From the NCBI GenBank assembly GCA_017893485.1, contig CM030365.1:46990458-47054457 (forward strand): a DNA stretch of 64,000 bases, in the 5' to 3' direction. Origin of the DNA: Hemerocallis citrina. Taxonomy: Eukaryota; Streptophyta; Magnoliopsida; Asparagales; Asphodelaceae. Under the pieces are notes generated by a model. The model was not told the DNA's origin. It ran no database searches and worked only from the letters and a program-made list of their open reading frames with translations. A program made the translations under genes and the position numbers. Below are positions 47,701 through 59,999 of the stretch, in pieces (position 1 is the first letter of the stretch; the number at the start of each line of letters is the position of its first letter).

Positions 47701-50700
47701 CAGTGTTTGCTGGATTATGTTTGTATGAATGATGGAGTGCGTTATATTTGCGGGGCGGTTCGTGTGGATGGTTGCATTCTTGATGATGCACGAGCATGAG
47801 AAAGACCGATACTAGTACATACACTAGTTTTGAGTACGGTGCATATGTAAATATGTAATTGTATGGTACTATAATGGATATTCTTTGCATACACTCAAAT
47901 CTAACCTCTTATCTCTCATCTAGAGCTTGATGAAGACCAAAAAATTTTAGCCATGCATTCATCTCCAAAAAATGGGGTAGAAACCATTGGTTTATGGAAA
48001 AACCACTTGCCACCTCACCCCTACACACCCCCCCCTTTTGGTCGGCACCCTCTCTCACCCTCACTCCTCTCTTGTTTAAAAACCCCTCCTTCACACCTCT
48101 TGAGGTCTGAAATTTCAGAAAAAAATAGAAAGAGAAGGAGAGAGTGAAATGAGCCAAGTAAGAAGGAGTTCTCAAGCTTTTGGAGAAGAATTTGGAGAAG
48201 GAAGCCATGACAAATGTCATCTTCTCAAGCCAACCAAGGGTGGGAAGTTTTCTAAACTTGATCTTGTTCATTCTTGTTTAATTTCTTGCATGCAATGAGT
48301 ATTAGTAGTATGAGGATAGGTGATTAGGAGTAGATTGTTAGAATCTGAAAATGGAAACAGAAAACATGATCTGCATGCTAAGTTCCCGAATTTTTAGAGA
48401 ACAAAGTAATTGGAATTTGATCTTTAAATTTATACAGAATGATCTCATGGATGTCTAGAAGCAACTTGATTTATTTCGGATTTTTCTGATGTTATTTGAT
48501 ATTTTAATAAAATCAATTTTTATGACTAAGTCGTAAGGCAGAGACTAGGTCTGTCTATTGTAACAACTGAACCTGTGGAAATTCTTGGAATTAATTGACT
48601 CATGATATATTTCTAAAATTTTTACCCTGTTATTTTGCATGCGTCTAAACTCTACAGAAAATTCATGAAATTATTTGGATGAAATTTGAGCTATGTTAAA
48701 AATTAATTAATCAAGAGTAGTCAAGACAGTAACTGACTAACTGATGAACAACAGAACTTTTATGCATGTTTATAACAGGTAGAACTCATTGAATACTTGG
48801 AATTTGGATGTGACCCTTTTTGCATGTTATGCATGATGATGTCTAGTTTCTGAAATGCAAATTTAATGACCATTTGAGAAGTATGTGATTTATGATAAAT
48901 ATTTTAGTATGTACTGTGCATAACTCAGTCAGTATTGACATTCTGATAAGATGATACTTTTGTGGCTCTGTGAGAGCAGAATTTGAGAAACTGTATAATT
49001 AAGAAGTTGTAGTAGACAGCTAGAGCTTTCAAAAAAGCCTTATTTCAAGAGATTCCTGTAAGAAGATTAATAATTATGATTTTTCGCAAGAATGGACAGA
49101 AATAAGATTTTGAGCTGAAGGCTCTATTTGAGTAATGCTTTGTGTGTGGTTCTGTATACTTGAGGAAAATGACTGTTTTAAGGTAATCAAATGAAACAAT
49201 TGGGATTGGTGATCAACTAGGAAGTTGTAGAGGACATTCACACCTTTCCACAGAACCTAGATTTGTATCATTCTGATGAGCAGGTAGAGTTTTATGCTAT
49301 CGGTAAGGTGCAACCAGTGTATAGGAAGTACACAGGCTGAGGTTTGTGAGGCTATTTTAAGGATTTAGATGACTGAAACTGAGTTGATGATCAACTGGAG
49401 AGATGTAGCCTAGGTCTTTACCTTTCCAGATTGGGCTTGCACACCCAAATTTGTGCTGTATTGTAAGAGTTATGATCTTTTTAAGTTTCAGTCAGAAACA
49501 CCATAGTTGTTTAGTCATTGGTTTTGACTAAGTGTTGGTAGAACCTTTCCCCCTCTGTACATAAGAGTTGATAACTCATTGTTTGGGGATGAGTGGTGTC
49601 TATTACTGGTCTTGTTGGTGTTTGACTTCTATTGAGGATGTTGTGACTCGAGTTAGTCACAAGGTTAGGGTGATACCCTACGTCTATCGACCCTAGATGT
49701 GAACTTCCGCCGAGGCATTGGACGTCCAAGTTAGTGTCGTCGAGTTGTATTAATTCCGGTTAAGGATGAATGCGGGCCATTGTGAGGAACGAATTCCAAG
49801 CTAGGGGAAGTGGCAAGCAAGACTTGTGTTGCCGGGGCCAGTGGTCATGGGCAGAGTTTTGGAAACAATCATTTTACCTGAATGATTAGAGTGAGTCTTG
49901 GATTAGAGTGATTGTGTATGTATATTGCATTAGTACTAGCAGACCATAGTCGGGTGTTGTACTTTTCCTATCGTGGGGATACAGATTTGGTTCTCAGGTT
50001 TTGAGTTCACGGGCTTCGTATCTCGATCTGTTAATTCCTAAACAGCCGGGGTAAGGAACGGGTGAGAAGCCCCTGTCGGATAGGGGGATTTGACTCTCGA
50101 GGCCATCATGTTCCTATTCGCGTGGGTTTTGTTCTATATGTGAAGCTTGATTTCATTTAGGTACATGGTTTTGTACCAGAAGGTTTGACACGGCTTTTTG
50201 AGTGAGGTTCGTGCGTGGGTACTAAGTGGCAAACAAGACCACCACTTTAGGGACTGCAGTACGGGACTAGACCTAGTGACTACAACCTCTTCAAATACGG
50301 AAATCTATTGGGAACAGGTTGAGTAAAAGAGTAGGATGCATGGCGAGGGTTCGAATCCATAAAATTTGGAGAAAGACGGCTAGATTTGGGGGCATATGTA
50401 GTATGGGATGCATGCGTTCTCCAAAGTCTTGCTTGCATTAGAAGTAGGCATGTGATTGATGCATCTAGTTGTAGAATCATGGCATACAACAAAACTATAA
50501 CCCGAATCCATTAACCCCAAGTTTTCACATCACTTATCTCTTTTGCATAAATAATGATTGTGATCGTTAGTTTGGAGATCACTGTTATTATCAGCATTGC
50601 GTCAGTCGAAGTACTGACGTTTCCCACCTTGTAGGTATCCGAAGCCGATTCACAGGTACAACAGAGCTCGAGTGGGTCCAAGCATCTAAGGGACATATTC

Positions 50701-50884
50701 AAGTGTTATTGTATTATGTGTAAATCTTGTAATTTTATTGAGATATTGTAACACTTGTAAATGTAACAATTATATGGAATAAAAGTTTTAATTTTCCTGT
50801 ACTTTTCTGTGATTGTGGCTATTTTGAAGTTCGACTCTTGGATTAGGATCTCAGATTTCCAGTATGCAGATTTGGGGCGCTACA
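47623..50884 (+). repeat. A 5' LTR
   Basis: TGTAATACCCCGGG...GGGGCGCTACA, about 3262 bp, with a TA microsatellite near its start (47649-47699). It contains the hairpin at 50600-50619 and one copy of the palindromic GTGACTCGAGTTAGTCACAA unit (about 49641-49662). A tRNA B-box-like GAGGGTTCGAATCC lies near 50345. Confidence 0.92.
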
Positions 50885-50889
50885 GAAGT

Positions 50890-50901
50890 TGGTATTGGAG
50901 C
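50890..50901 (+). promoter_or_regulatory. A primer-binding site, degenerate
   Basis: TGGTATTGGAGC differs at two bases from the initiator Met tRNA complement TGGTATCAGAGC. It lies five bases after the LTR. The second leader copy has TGGTATCAG followed by a 2-base loss at 60004. Confidence 0.85.
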
Positions 50902-51067
50902 AGACTTCAAATATTAGTCCAACACAGCAGGAAAATTAGACTTGGATGCGTTGCGAGAGTTGGGTTTAGTCAGATAGCTGATGATTATAACTCATAATGG
51001 TGCTTTTACAACTTATGCTTTATAATTTTTCAGTATCTAGGACTGATTCGCTTATTTTCTCTTGCAG

Positions 51068-51490
51068 ATGCCGAGCATGGATAATGGACACTCGAACGGT
51101 TGGACCGATGGAAATGACCGTGCACCCCCACTCCCACCTCCACCCCCACAGCCCACGGCCGTAGAGCAGGCCATCACTATGTTATTCTAAGAGCTAGCTG
51201 CGTATAAATGGAGCCACGGGCAGCTGGAGGATCGCTTTGAGAATTTCGTTCAGGCCTTGATAGCCTCCGAGAGAAGGGTGGCCAAGCTGGAAAAGGCCAA
51301 GCGGAAGTGAAAGACGAGGGTGATATTCTTGAAGCACCGGTATGAGGAGAGGTTGGGATAGTTGCAGAGCTGATATCTAGCATTGAGGTCTCAGGTCTGC
51401 GATATGCAGGATCTATTGGACAGGATGACCGTGGGGATAGCTTTGAGATGGGCGACTCGCCAGGGGTGGGAGAGCAGTGATCTCTTTTAG
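51068..51490 (+). pseudogene. Extra reading frame upstream of gag in element A
   Basis: A single frame of 141 codons starts at an ATG directly after CTCTTGCAG and ends at 51488-51490. There is no frameshift along its length, only four in-frame stops (51188, 51308, 51359, 51371). Three of these are TGA or TAG codons explained by C-to-T change of CGA or CAG. The product would have a proline run near residues 19-32 and a charged, probably helical middle and C-terminus. I do not recognise a family. The start is repeated in the second leader copy (60180). Chromoviruses of this type usually start with gag, so this frame is unexpected. It could be an N-terminal extension of gag joined by splicing (TTTCAG precedes the gag ATG). 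Confidence 0.5.
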
Positions 51491-51731
51491 TGCTATGGGA
51501 TTTCTTTTTGAAGTGTATAGACGACAATCTTTTTGAATAACTAGGCTGACTTGCTATTTGTTTTTATGGGTGTAGTATGAACCCATTGGATGATGACATG
51601 ACTGAATTGATGGCAATATCCTTGTAAACCTTTTTTGAATGATTGAAACTTGTATGTTTTCTGACCAATGCTAGTGTCTTATGGGTTTTGCCTTACTATT
51701 GCTATTTGATGATGTCAGTATAAGCTTTCAG

Positions 51732-52808
51732 ATGGCAAGAAGGACCAGAAGTAACCGGAGAGACCAGACTGAAGCCGAAGGCAGTGGAGCTAACGGGACT
51801 GGCCTTGATGTGAAGGAAGAATTCGCTCGGGTATACCAGATGATTGGAGCATTTGTGGAGGCTAGAAGGAGCCAAGCACCGCCACAAGGAGTACCAGGAG
51901 TCACTGTAAATGCAGATCCGGTGAAGATGGTGGAATCATTCAAGAGGATGAAACCGCCAGTCTTCGAAGGACAGGCCGCCTTACAGCTGCTGACGACTGG
52001 ATACGTCAGGTGGAGACGGTATTTGAAGTACTGATGACTCCAGAGGACAGCAAGGTTCGTCTAGCCACAATCATGCTGGAGAAGGACGTCGGAGTTTGGT
52101 GGCAGTCCATGAAGCATGGTCTTGAAGAATGTCAGATCACTTGGGAAGATTCCTTGAGGAATTTCGACAGCACTACTTTCCCATGGATGTGCAAGAAGAA
52201 AGGCAATGGAGTTCCACAATTTGAAGTAGGAAAATATGTCTGTCAGGGAATATGAGATGAAGTTTTCTCAGCTGTCACGGTATGCACCAGAGATCGTCCA
52301 GGAGGAAGCGAAGAAGGCCCAGAGGTTTGAACAAGGGCTTAGGCCTGGACCGAGGTCGAGAATGGTTCCGTTGGGCATTCACCGATTTGACAAGCTGGTG
52401 AGGCGAGCTGCAGTAACAGAGACAGACATGAATCAGAGTCAAGGAAGAACGGAGTTTTGGAGCAAAGGAAAGAGATCCACCCCAGCATCCAAATTCAAGA
52501 AGCAGGGCAAGGGTCAGAAATTTCAAAAAACCAGTGCCAAGATGGGAGAGTACAAGCTCGGAAGCTGCTTCCACTGTGGAGAGCAGGGACACTTCAAGGA
52601 TCAATGCCCCAGGAGGAATGCACAGAGATGTTTCCAGTGCGGGCTAGAAGGGCACATCAAGCCAAATTGTCCCCAAAATCCAAGGAACAGCAACAGGGCA
52701 GGGTCGGGAGCAACCGACAATGGAAAGAAGCCGATGCATCAAGGAAGGGTGTTCGCCGTGACCAAGAAGAATGCTGAAGAAGATGAAGGGGTGATCACTG
52801 GTATGTAA
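51732..52808 (+). pseudogene. A gag, two frameshifts
   Basis: This encodes the capsid-nucleocapsid protein. The start chosen is the ATG before ARRTRSN, directly after GCTTTCAG. Matching segments are DPVKMVESFKRMK, ETVFEVL, EKDVGVWWQSMK, VREYEMKFSQLSRYAPE and EQGLRPGPRSRM, then two intact zinc knuckles (CFHCGEQGHFKDQC and CFQCGLEGHIKPNC, about 52567-52668). The frame changes at about 51980 and again at about 52200 (one base lost in an A run), with a stop at about 52226. The C-terminus ends GVITGM, as in E2 at 40255-40270. Confidence 0.9.
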
Positions 52809-52895
52809 GGAAATGATGTAATGAAGTTCTAAGTTGTATTTTGGGTTTTTGTGGGAAGTTGATGAAGGGTGAACTTTTGTAACATGACATATATA

Positions 52896-53410
52896 TATAA
52901 AAGGAATTTTGGCTACAGTCTTGTTCGATAGTGGGTCGACTCATTCTTTTTTGTAAAAATCTTTTTCGAGAAAAATAAGATGCACACAAGAGGCAATTCC
53001 AGATTTAGCCTTGCTGGTGGCTACACGATCATGGGCAACCCTCACTACAGATCTGTGCTATAGGGGATGTAAACTCCAGATTAACGGGAAAACCCTAAGT
53101 ATTAATTTGTTAGAATTGGGTTTTGCCGGAACATATGTCATTATTGGTATGGATTGGATGTCGAAGCACACGGCGAGCATCGACTGCAAGGAGAAGGAGG
53201 TAGTCATCTCAGCCAAAGGAGTGGAACTTGTATTCCACGGGGAGAAAAGGTCGAGAGCAACGATCATTTCAGCTGCTAGTGAAGTACGGGTACCTGAAGA
53301 GGTGAACAAGATACCGGTGGTGAGAAATTTTTCACTCATATTCTTGGAGGAATTTCCTGGACTTTCCCCACACCGGGATGTTGAGTTTAGCATCACAGTT
53401 CAGCCAGGTA
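52896..53410 (+). pseudogene. A protease region
   Basis: The retroviral-type aspartic protease motif LFDSGSTHS is at about 52918-52944, with the active-site Asp at 52927. A stop follows near 52956. The frame then reads on through ATRSWAT, YVIIGMDWMS and FPGLSPHRDVEF to VQPG, where the D solo LTR interrupts it. It resumes at 53925. Confidence 0.88.
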
Positions 53411-53919
53411 TGTAACGCCCCGCCCCAATACTTAGACGGTTTTAATATTTTTAGAAGACAAATTAGATACTATGTAGTACAACTGCCCACCACAGGCTGC
53501 CTCTCAAAAGGTGGTTAACCAATTAGGCGACTGTTGATCATAGGCAATTATTTTTATACTCAAACTATTTTTGTATATTTCCCATGTGGGACTATATTTC
53601 TCAAATCCTTTCTCAAATTCCCGTGTACCTCACGTACACGTTACCATATATATCCATGTCATTCAATACCAATCCAAACTATATCTTAAAAAATCCATCA
53701 TACACAGCATACAACCCGTGGGCTCCATCCCACATTCATAACCGGATTTCAACCGGATTTCAAATCCAATTAACAGATCTCAACCAAACCGGATTTCAAC
53801 AATCCTTTCAAATCCAAACATTTCAAACCAAATCATTTTTCACAAACCAATATCATATATACAGCCAACTTATATATATTTTCATTTATTTATACTATTC
53901 AGAAATACGCAGTATTACA
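53411..53919. mobile_element. D solo LTR, copy 2, inside A pol
   Basis: TGTAACGCCCCGCCCC...CAGTATTACA, 509 bp, with a perfect TSD aggta (53406-53410 and 53920-53924). It splits pol between VQPG and SAPVSKAPYRM. Its first 170 bp match D copy 1. No interior is present. Confidence 0.92.
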
Positions 53920-53924
53920 AGGTA

Positions 53925-54600
53925 GCGCTCCAGTATCCAAAGCACCTTATAGAATGGCGCTAGTAGAGTAGAATGAAGTCAAGAAGCAGATTGAGGAATT
54001 TTTGCAGAAGAGATTTATCAGACCAAGTGCATTACCTTGGGGAGCACCATTATTTCTTGTTAAGAAGAAGGACGGGTCAGCTAGGATGTGAATTGATTAT
54101 CGCGAATTGAATAAGGTCACTATTCAGAACAAGTACCCAATTTCCAGGATCGACAGTTTGTTCGATCAGCTTCAGGGAGCAGTAGTGTTTTCCAAGATTG
54201 ATCTATGGTCCGGATATCATCAAGTGCGAGTCAAGGAGGATATTTTTCCTAAGACAGCCTTTCAGACTCGGCATGGATACTATGAATTCTTGGTAATGCC
54301 ATTTGAAGTGACTAATGATCCAGCGATCTTTATGGACTTAATGAACAAATTCTACATCCGTTTATTAACTCTTTTGTTGTGGTCTTCATCGACGAAATTT
54401 TGGTGTACTCAAGGACGGAAGAGGATCATGCTGAACATTTGTCAGCAGTCCTGAGCAAGCTACAAGAGCATCAGTTATATGCCAAATTGTCCATGTGCGA
54501 GTTCTGGAAATCAGAAGTTGTATTTCTAGGCCATATCCTTTATAAGGAGGGAGTGGAAACGGATCCCCAGAAGATTGAGCAGTCAAGGGATGGCCACAGC
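53925..54600 (+). pseudogene. A reverse transcriptase
   Basis: Recognisable as [57 protein letters not shown] and [13 protein letters not shown]. The frame shifts at about 54345. The catalytic box that should read FIDD is FIDE at 54384-54395. Stops occur at about 53969 and 54089. RNA-directed DNA synthesis by this copy is therefore not expected. Confidence 0.9.
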
Positions 54601-55190
54601 CAAAGACGATGAAAGAAGTAAGGAGTTTTCTGGGTATGCCTGGGTATTACCGAAAGTTTATCCAGAATTATGTAAGGATGGCTGTACCCCTTACGACTTT
54701 GACCAAGAAGAACCAAAGTTTCGACTGGATGGAGAAGTGTAAAGATAGTTTCCAAGAACTGAAGAATCGATTGATCTCTGCACCAATATTAGTTTTACCT
54801 CAGGAGGACAAGGACTATGCCATCTACAGTGATGCATCGTATTTGGCGTTCGGATGTGTGCTGATGCAGGAAGGCAAGGTTATAGCTTATGGATCAAGAT
54901 AGCTACGACCACATGAAAAGAACTACCCGACTCATAACCTAGAACTTACAACCATAATCTTCACTTTGAAATCATGGAGGCATTATATCTACAGAGCAAA
55001 GGTGCAGATATACACTGACCATAAGAGCTTAAATTACATTTACTAGCAGAAGGGCCTTAATTTAAGGCAGAGGAAAATGGTTTGAAGTTCTTGACGACAT
55101 CAGGCCAGAAATTATATATCATATAGGAAAGGCCAACGTGGTAGTAGATGCGCTCAGAAGGAAGAGGAGTGTGGCTACATTGGTAGCGAC
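54601..55190 (+). pseudogene. A connection and RNase H
   Basis: After a frame change at about 54590 the frame reads VRSFLGMPGYYRKFIQNY, then RNase H with IYSDASYLAFGCVLMQEGK, LELTTIIFTLKSWRHY and YTDHKSL. Stops at about 54900 and 55044 look like C-to-T changes of Gln codons. Confidence 0.88.
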
Positions 55191-56466
55191 CCAGAAGGAG
55201 CTAGATGAGGAGATTAGGTAAGCAGGCATTAAAGTGGTTGCTCAGCACTTAAGTGCAGTTTTGGCGCAGTTGGTATTACAGCCAAGCTTGAATGAGCAGG
55301 TGAAGAAGGCTCAGACTGAAGACCTGGAGAGAGAAGCCATGAAGAAGCAAGTGCACGAAGGAGAACTACCCGAATTCAGTATAAGAGAAGGTTCACTATG
55401 GTTTGTCAACAGACTGTGTGTACCAAAGGACAAGGAGTAGAGAGAAGACATCATGAAGGAAGCTCACTCCACATTGCTTGCGATTCATCCCGGAAGCACC
55501 AAGATGTATCGTGATATAAAATAGTACTATTGGTGGTTAGGGATGAAGAGAGACATAGCAAAATTCATGGCCAAATGTCTGACGTGCCAACAAGTTAAGG
55601 CCAAGAATCAGAAACCAGGAGGATTGCTACAGCCTCTACCCATTCTAGAGTAGAAATGGAAGAACATCAGTATGCATTTTATCACTGGATTACCCAGGAG
55701 CTCTAAGGTAAATGACTCGATATGGGTGATTGTGGCACATTTTCTTTTAGTAAAGACAACCTGGTCAGTTGAGAAGCTAGCCAAAATCTACATCGAGAAC
55801 ATAGTGAAGCGACATGGAGTGCCAGTGTCGATAGTATCTGACCGAGATGTGAGATTTACATCTCGATTCTGGTAGAGTCTACAGTCAGTGTTGGGGACCA
55901 GAACAGACTTCAGCACCGCCTTTGATCCACAGACTGATGGACAGACAGAGAGGGTCAACTAGATTCTTGAAGACATGTTGAGGGCATGCATTTTGGACTT
56001 CAAAGGAAGTTGGGAGAAATACCTAGCCTTGGTAGAGTTTGCCTACAATAATAGTTATCAGGCAAGCATTGGTATGACCCCATATGAAGCCTCGTATGGC
56101 TGCAGATGCAGGACACCCGTGTGTTGGTACGAGGTAGGAGAGCGGCAGATGTATGGGCCAGAGATCATGCAACAAACCTTAGAAAAGAGCGAGCTTATTC
56201 AGAAGAGACTACAAGGAGCCCAGAGCAGGCAGAAGAGCTATGCCGAAAACCGCCGAAGAGACCTGGAATTTGAGGAAGGCAATTCCGTATTTCTCAAGGT
56301 TTCGCCGACAAAAGGAGTTATCAGGTTCAGAAAGGGCTGGATGTTAGCTCTGAGATACATTGGACCATACATGATTCTGAAGAGGATTGGTAGGATGGCT
56401 TATAAGTTGGAGCTACCGGCCGAGTTATCTCAAGTGTATGACGTGTTCCACGTCTTTATGCTATGA
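55191..56466 (+). pseudogene. A integrase
   Basis: Zinc-binding region: EAHSTLLAIHPGS and CLTCQQVKAK (about 55460-55600). In the core the first catalytic Asp is His (SMHFITG, 55675-55677), the second lies in VSDRDVRF (about 55840) and the Glu in TERVN (about 55950). The stretch between WVIV and HFL lacks about five residues compared with A' and E2. The GPY/F module VFLKVSPTKG...RYIGPY is at about 56287-56370. Stops lie near 55522, 55651, 55873, 55960 and 56464. Confidence 0.9.
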
Positions 56467-56688
56467 AGGTATGTGCCGGAATCGAGCCATCAGTTACCAG
56501 AGGTTCCAAAAGATCTGCAGATTAATCTTTCCTACAAGGAGCTACCTGTTAGGATACTTGATCATCAGGACAAGATACTGAGAAACAAGGTCATCCCAAT
56601 GGTCAAGGTTCTCTGGAGGAACCAATTCGTGGAAGAAGCCACCTGGGAGCCGGAGAGCCGTATGACTTTGTATCCAGATTTGTTTTAG
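56467..56688 (+). pseudogene. A chromodomain-like C-terminus
   Basis: It ends VKVLWRNQFVEEATWEPE, then YPDLF and a stop. This aromatic-cage-like layout is typical of integrase chromodomains in plant chromoviruses, which are thought to steer insertion to marked chromatin. It follows integrase in the same frame after a stop at 56464. Confidence 0.8.
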
Positions 56689-56703
56689 GTGTTGAACGAT
56701 TCT

Positions 56704-56713
56704 AAGGAGGGAG
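56704..56713 (+). promoter_or_regulatory. A polypurine tract
   Basis: AAGGAGGGAG lies three bases before the 3' LTR start at 56717, as in A' (923-932). Confidence 0.85.
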
Positions 56714-56716
56714 TAA

Positions 56717-56758
56717 TGTAATACCCTGGGAAAGATAATATTCTGTATATATATAAAT

Positions 56759-56812
<54 letters not shown>

Positions 56813-59800
56813 CAGTGTTCGCTGGATTATATATGTATGAATGATGGAGTGCGTTATATTTGCGGGTCGGTTTGCCGTGGATGGTTGCGTTCTTGATGAT
56901 GCGTAAGAATGAGAAAGACCGATACTAGTATATACACTAGTTTTGAGTGTGGTGCATATGCAAATGTGTAATTGTGTGGTACTACAATGGATATTCTTTG
57001 CATGCACTCAAATCTAACCTCTCATCTCTCATCTAGAGCTTGATCAAGACCAAAAAATTTCAGTCTTGCATTCATCTCCAAACAACGGGCTAGAAACCAT
57101 TGGTTTTTGGAAAAACCACTTGCCACCTCACCCCCTATCCCCCCTTCTATTTGGCCGGCCCCCTCTCTCACCCTCACTCCTCCTCTCTTGATTAAAAACC
57201 CATCATTCACACCTCTTGAGCTATGAAATTTCAGGAAAAAAAAGAAAGAGAATGAGAGAGTGAAAGGAGCCAAGTAAGAAGGAGTTCTCAAGCTTTTGGA
57301 GAAGGATTTGGAGAAGGAAGCCAAGACAAATCTCATCTTCTCAAGCCAACTAAGGGTGGGGAGTTCTCTAAACTTGTTCTTGTTCATTCTTGTTTTATTT
57401 CTTGCATGCAATGAGTAATAGTAGTATGAGGATGGGTGATTAGGAGTAGATTGTTAGAATTTGAAAATGAAACAGAAAACATGATCTGCATGCTAAGTTC
57501 CCGAATTTCCAGAGAACCAAATAATTGGAATTTGATCTTGAAATTTATACAGAATGATCTCATGGATTTCTAGAAGCTACATGATTTATTTAGGATTCTT
57601 TGGATGTTATTTGATATTTTAATAAAATCACTTTTGAGGACTGAGTCATAAGGCAGAGACTGGGTCTGTCTATTGTAACAACTGAACTTGTGGGAATTCT
57701 TGGAATTAATTGACTAATGATCTAATTCTGAAATTTTTACCCTGTTATCTTGCATGCGTCTAAACTGTACAGAAAAATCATGAAATTATTTGGATGAAAT
57801 TTGATGCACGTTCAAAATTAATTAATCAAGCGTAGTCAAGACAGTAACTGAAGAACATCAGAACTTTTATGCATGTTTATAATAGGTAGAACTCATTGAA
57901 TACTTGGAATTTGGATGTGAAACTTTTTGCATGTTCATGATGATGTCTAATTTCTGGAATGCAAATTTGATGACCATTTTATAACTATGTGATTTATGAT
58001 GAATAATTTAGCATGTATTGTGCATAACTCAGTCAGTATTGACACTCTGATAAGATGGTTATTTTGTGGCTCTGTGAGAGCAGAATTCGAGAAAGTGTAC
58101 AATTAAGAACTTTTCGTAGACATCTAGAGCTTTCCAAAAAGTCATATTTCAAGAGATTACTGTGATTAGATTTATAATTATGATTTTTGCAAGATTGGAC
58201 AGACTGAAGGCTCTGTTTGAGTAATGCTTTGTATGTGGTTCTGTATACCTGAGGAAAATGACTGTTTTACCGTAATCAAATGAAACAATTGGGAGTTGTG
58301 ATCAACTAGGAAGTTGTAGAGGACATTCACACCTTTCCACAGAATCTAGATTTGTATCATTCCGATGAGCAGGTAGAGTTTTATGCTATCGGTAAGGTGC
58401 AGCCAGTGTATAGGAAGTATACAGACTGAGGTTTGTGAGGCTATTTTGAGGATTTAGATGACAGAAACTGAGGTGATGATCAACTGGAGAGTTGTAGTCC
58501 TAGGTCTTTACCTTTCCAAATTGAGCTTGAAAACCCAAATTTGAGCTGTATTGTGGGAGTTATGATCTTTTTAAGTTTCAGGCAGAAACACCATAGTTGT
58601 TTAGTCATTGGTTTTGACTAAGTGTTGGTAGAACCTTTCCCCTTGTGTACATAAGAGTTGATAACTCATTGTTTGGGGATGAGTGGTGTCTATTGCTGGT
58701 CTTGTTGGTGTTTGACTTCTATTGAGGATTGTGACTCGAGTTAGTCACAAGGGTTTGTGACTCGAGTTAGTCACAAGGGTAGGGTGATACCCTACGTCTA
58801 TCGACCCTAGATGTGAACTTCCACCGAGGTGTTGGACGTCCGAGTTGGAGCCGTCGAGTTGTATTCATATCGGTTAAGGATGAACGCGGGCCATGGTGAA
58901 GGATGAATTCCAAGCAAGGGGAAGTGGCGAGCAGGACTTGTATTGCCGGGGCCAGTGGTCGATGAGCAGAGTTTTGGAAACAATCCTTTTACCTGAATGA
59001 TTAGAGTGAGTCTTGGATTAGAGTGATTGTGTATGTATATTGCATTAGTACTAGCAGACTGTAGTCAGGTGTTGTACTTTTCTTGTCATAGGGATACGGA
59101 TTTGGTTTTCAGGTTTTGAGTTCACGGGTCTCATATCTCGATCTGTTAATTCCAAATGAGTCGGGTTAAGGAACGAGAGAGGAGCTCCTTTCAGATAGGG
59201 AGATTTGACCATCTAGGCCGTCATGTTCCTATGTGCATGGGTTTTGTTCTATATGTGAATCATTAACGTCATTTGGGTACATGGTTTTGTACCGGATGGT
59301 TTGACATGGCTTTTTGAGTGAGGTCCATGCGTGGGTACTAAGTGGCAAATGCGACCACCACTCCGGGGACTGCAGTACGGGACTAGACCGAGTGACTGCA
59401 ACCTCCTTAGACACGAAAATCTATTGGGAACAGGTTGAGTAAAAGAGTAGAAAGTATGGCGAGGGTTCAAATCCTTAAAATTTGGAGAAAGACGGCTAGA
59501 TTTGGGGGCATATGTAGTATGGGATGCATGCGTTCTCCAAAGTCGTGCTTGCATTAGAAGTAGGCATGTGATTGATGCATCTAGTTGTAGAATCATGGCA
59601 TACAACAAAACTATAACCCGAATCCATTAACCCCAAGTTTTCTCATCACTTATCTCTTTTGCATAAATAATGATTGTGATCGTTAGTTTGGAGATCACTG
59701 TTATTATCAGCAGTGCGTCAGTCGAAGTACTGACGTTTCCCACCTTGTAGGTATCCGGAGCCGACTCACAGGTACAGCAGAGCTGAGTGGGTCCAAGAAT

Positions 59801-59999
59801 CTAAGGGACATATTCAAGTGTTATTGTATTATTTGTAAATCTTGTAATTTTATTGGGATATTGTAACACTTGTAAATGTAACAATAATATGGAATAAAAG
59901 TTTCAATTTTCCTGTACTTTTCTTTGATTGTGGCTATTTTAAAATTCGACTCCTGGATTAGGGTCTCAAATTTCCAGTATGGGGATTTGGGGCGCTACA
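56717..59999 (+). repeat. A 3' LTR
   Basis: It aligns with 47623-50884 with mostly point differences. One difference is a direct duplication of the GTGACTCGAGTTAGTCACAA unit (about 58732-58778), present once in the 5' LTR. It ends GGGGCGCTACA at 59999 and is followed by a primer site rather than by flanking DNA. Confidence 0.92.

Larger units (their letters stand above)
47623..59999 (+). mobile_element. A: near full-length Ty3/gypsy chromovirus, inactivated
   Basis: Layout: 5' LTR, primer site, extra frame, gag, protease, reverse transcriptase, RNase H, integrase, chromodomain, purine tract, 3' LTR. The C-terminal chromodomain and this order place it with the Tekay/Del-like chromoviruses. 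The left flank is gtttg (47618-47622), but no TSD follows the 3' LTR because a second primer site and leader continue there. Numerous stops and frameshifts, a changed polymerase active site (FIDE) and a changed integrase Asp show it is dead. A D solo LTR interrupts pol. Confidence 0.92.

Noticed and set aside
48000..48271. Frames in A LTR shared with 57022-57411
   Set aside because: Shared because both lie in the LTRs of one element; no domain, and disrupted relative to each other.
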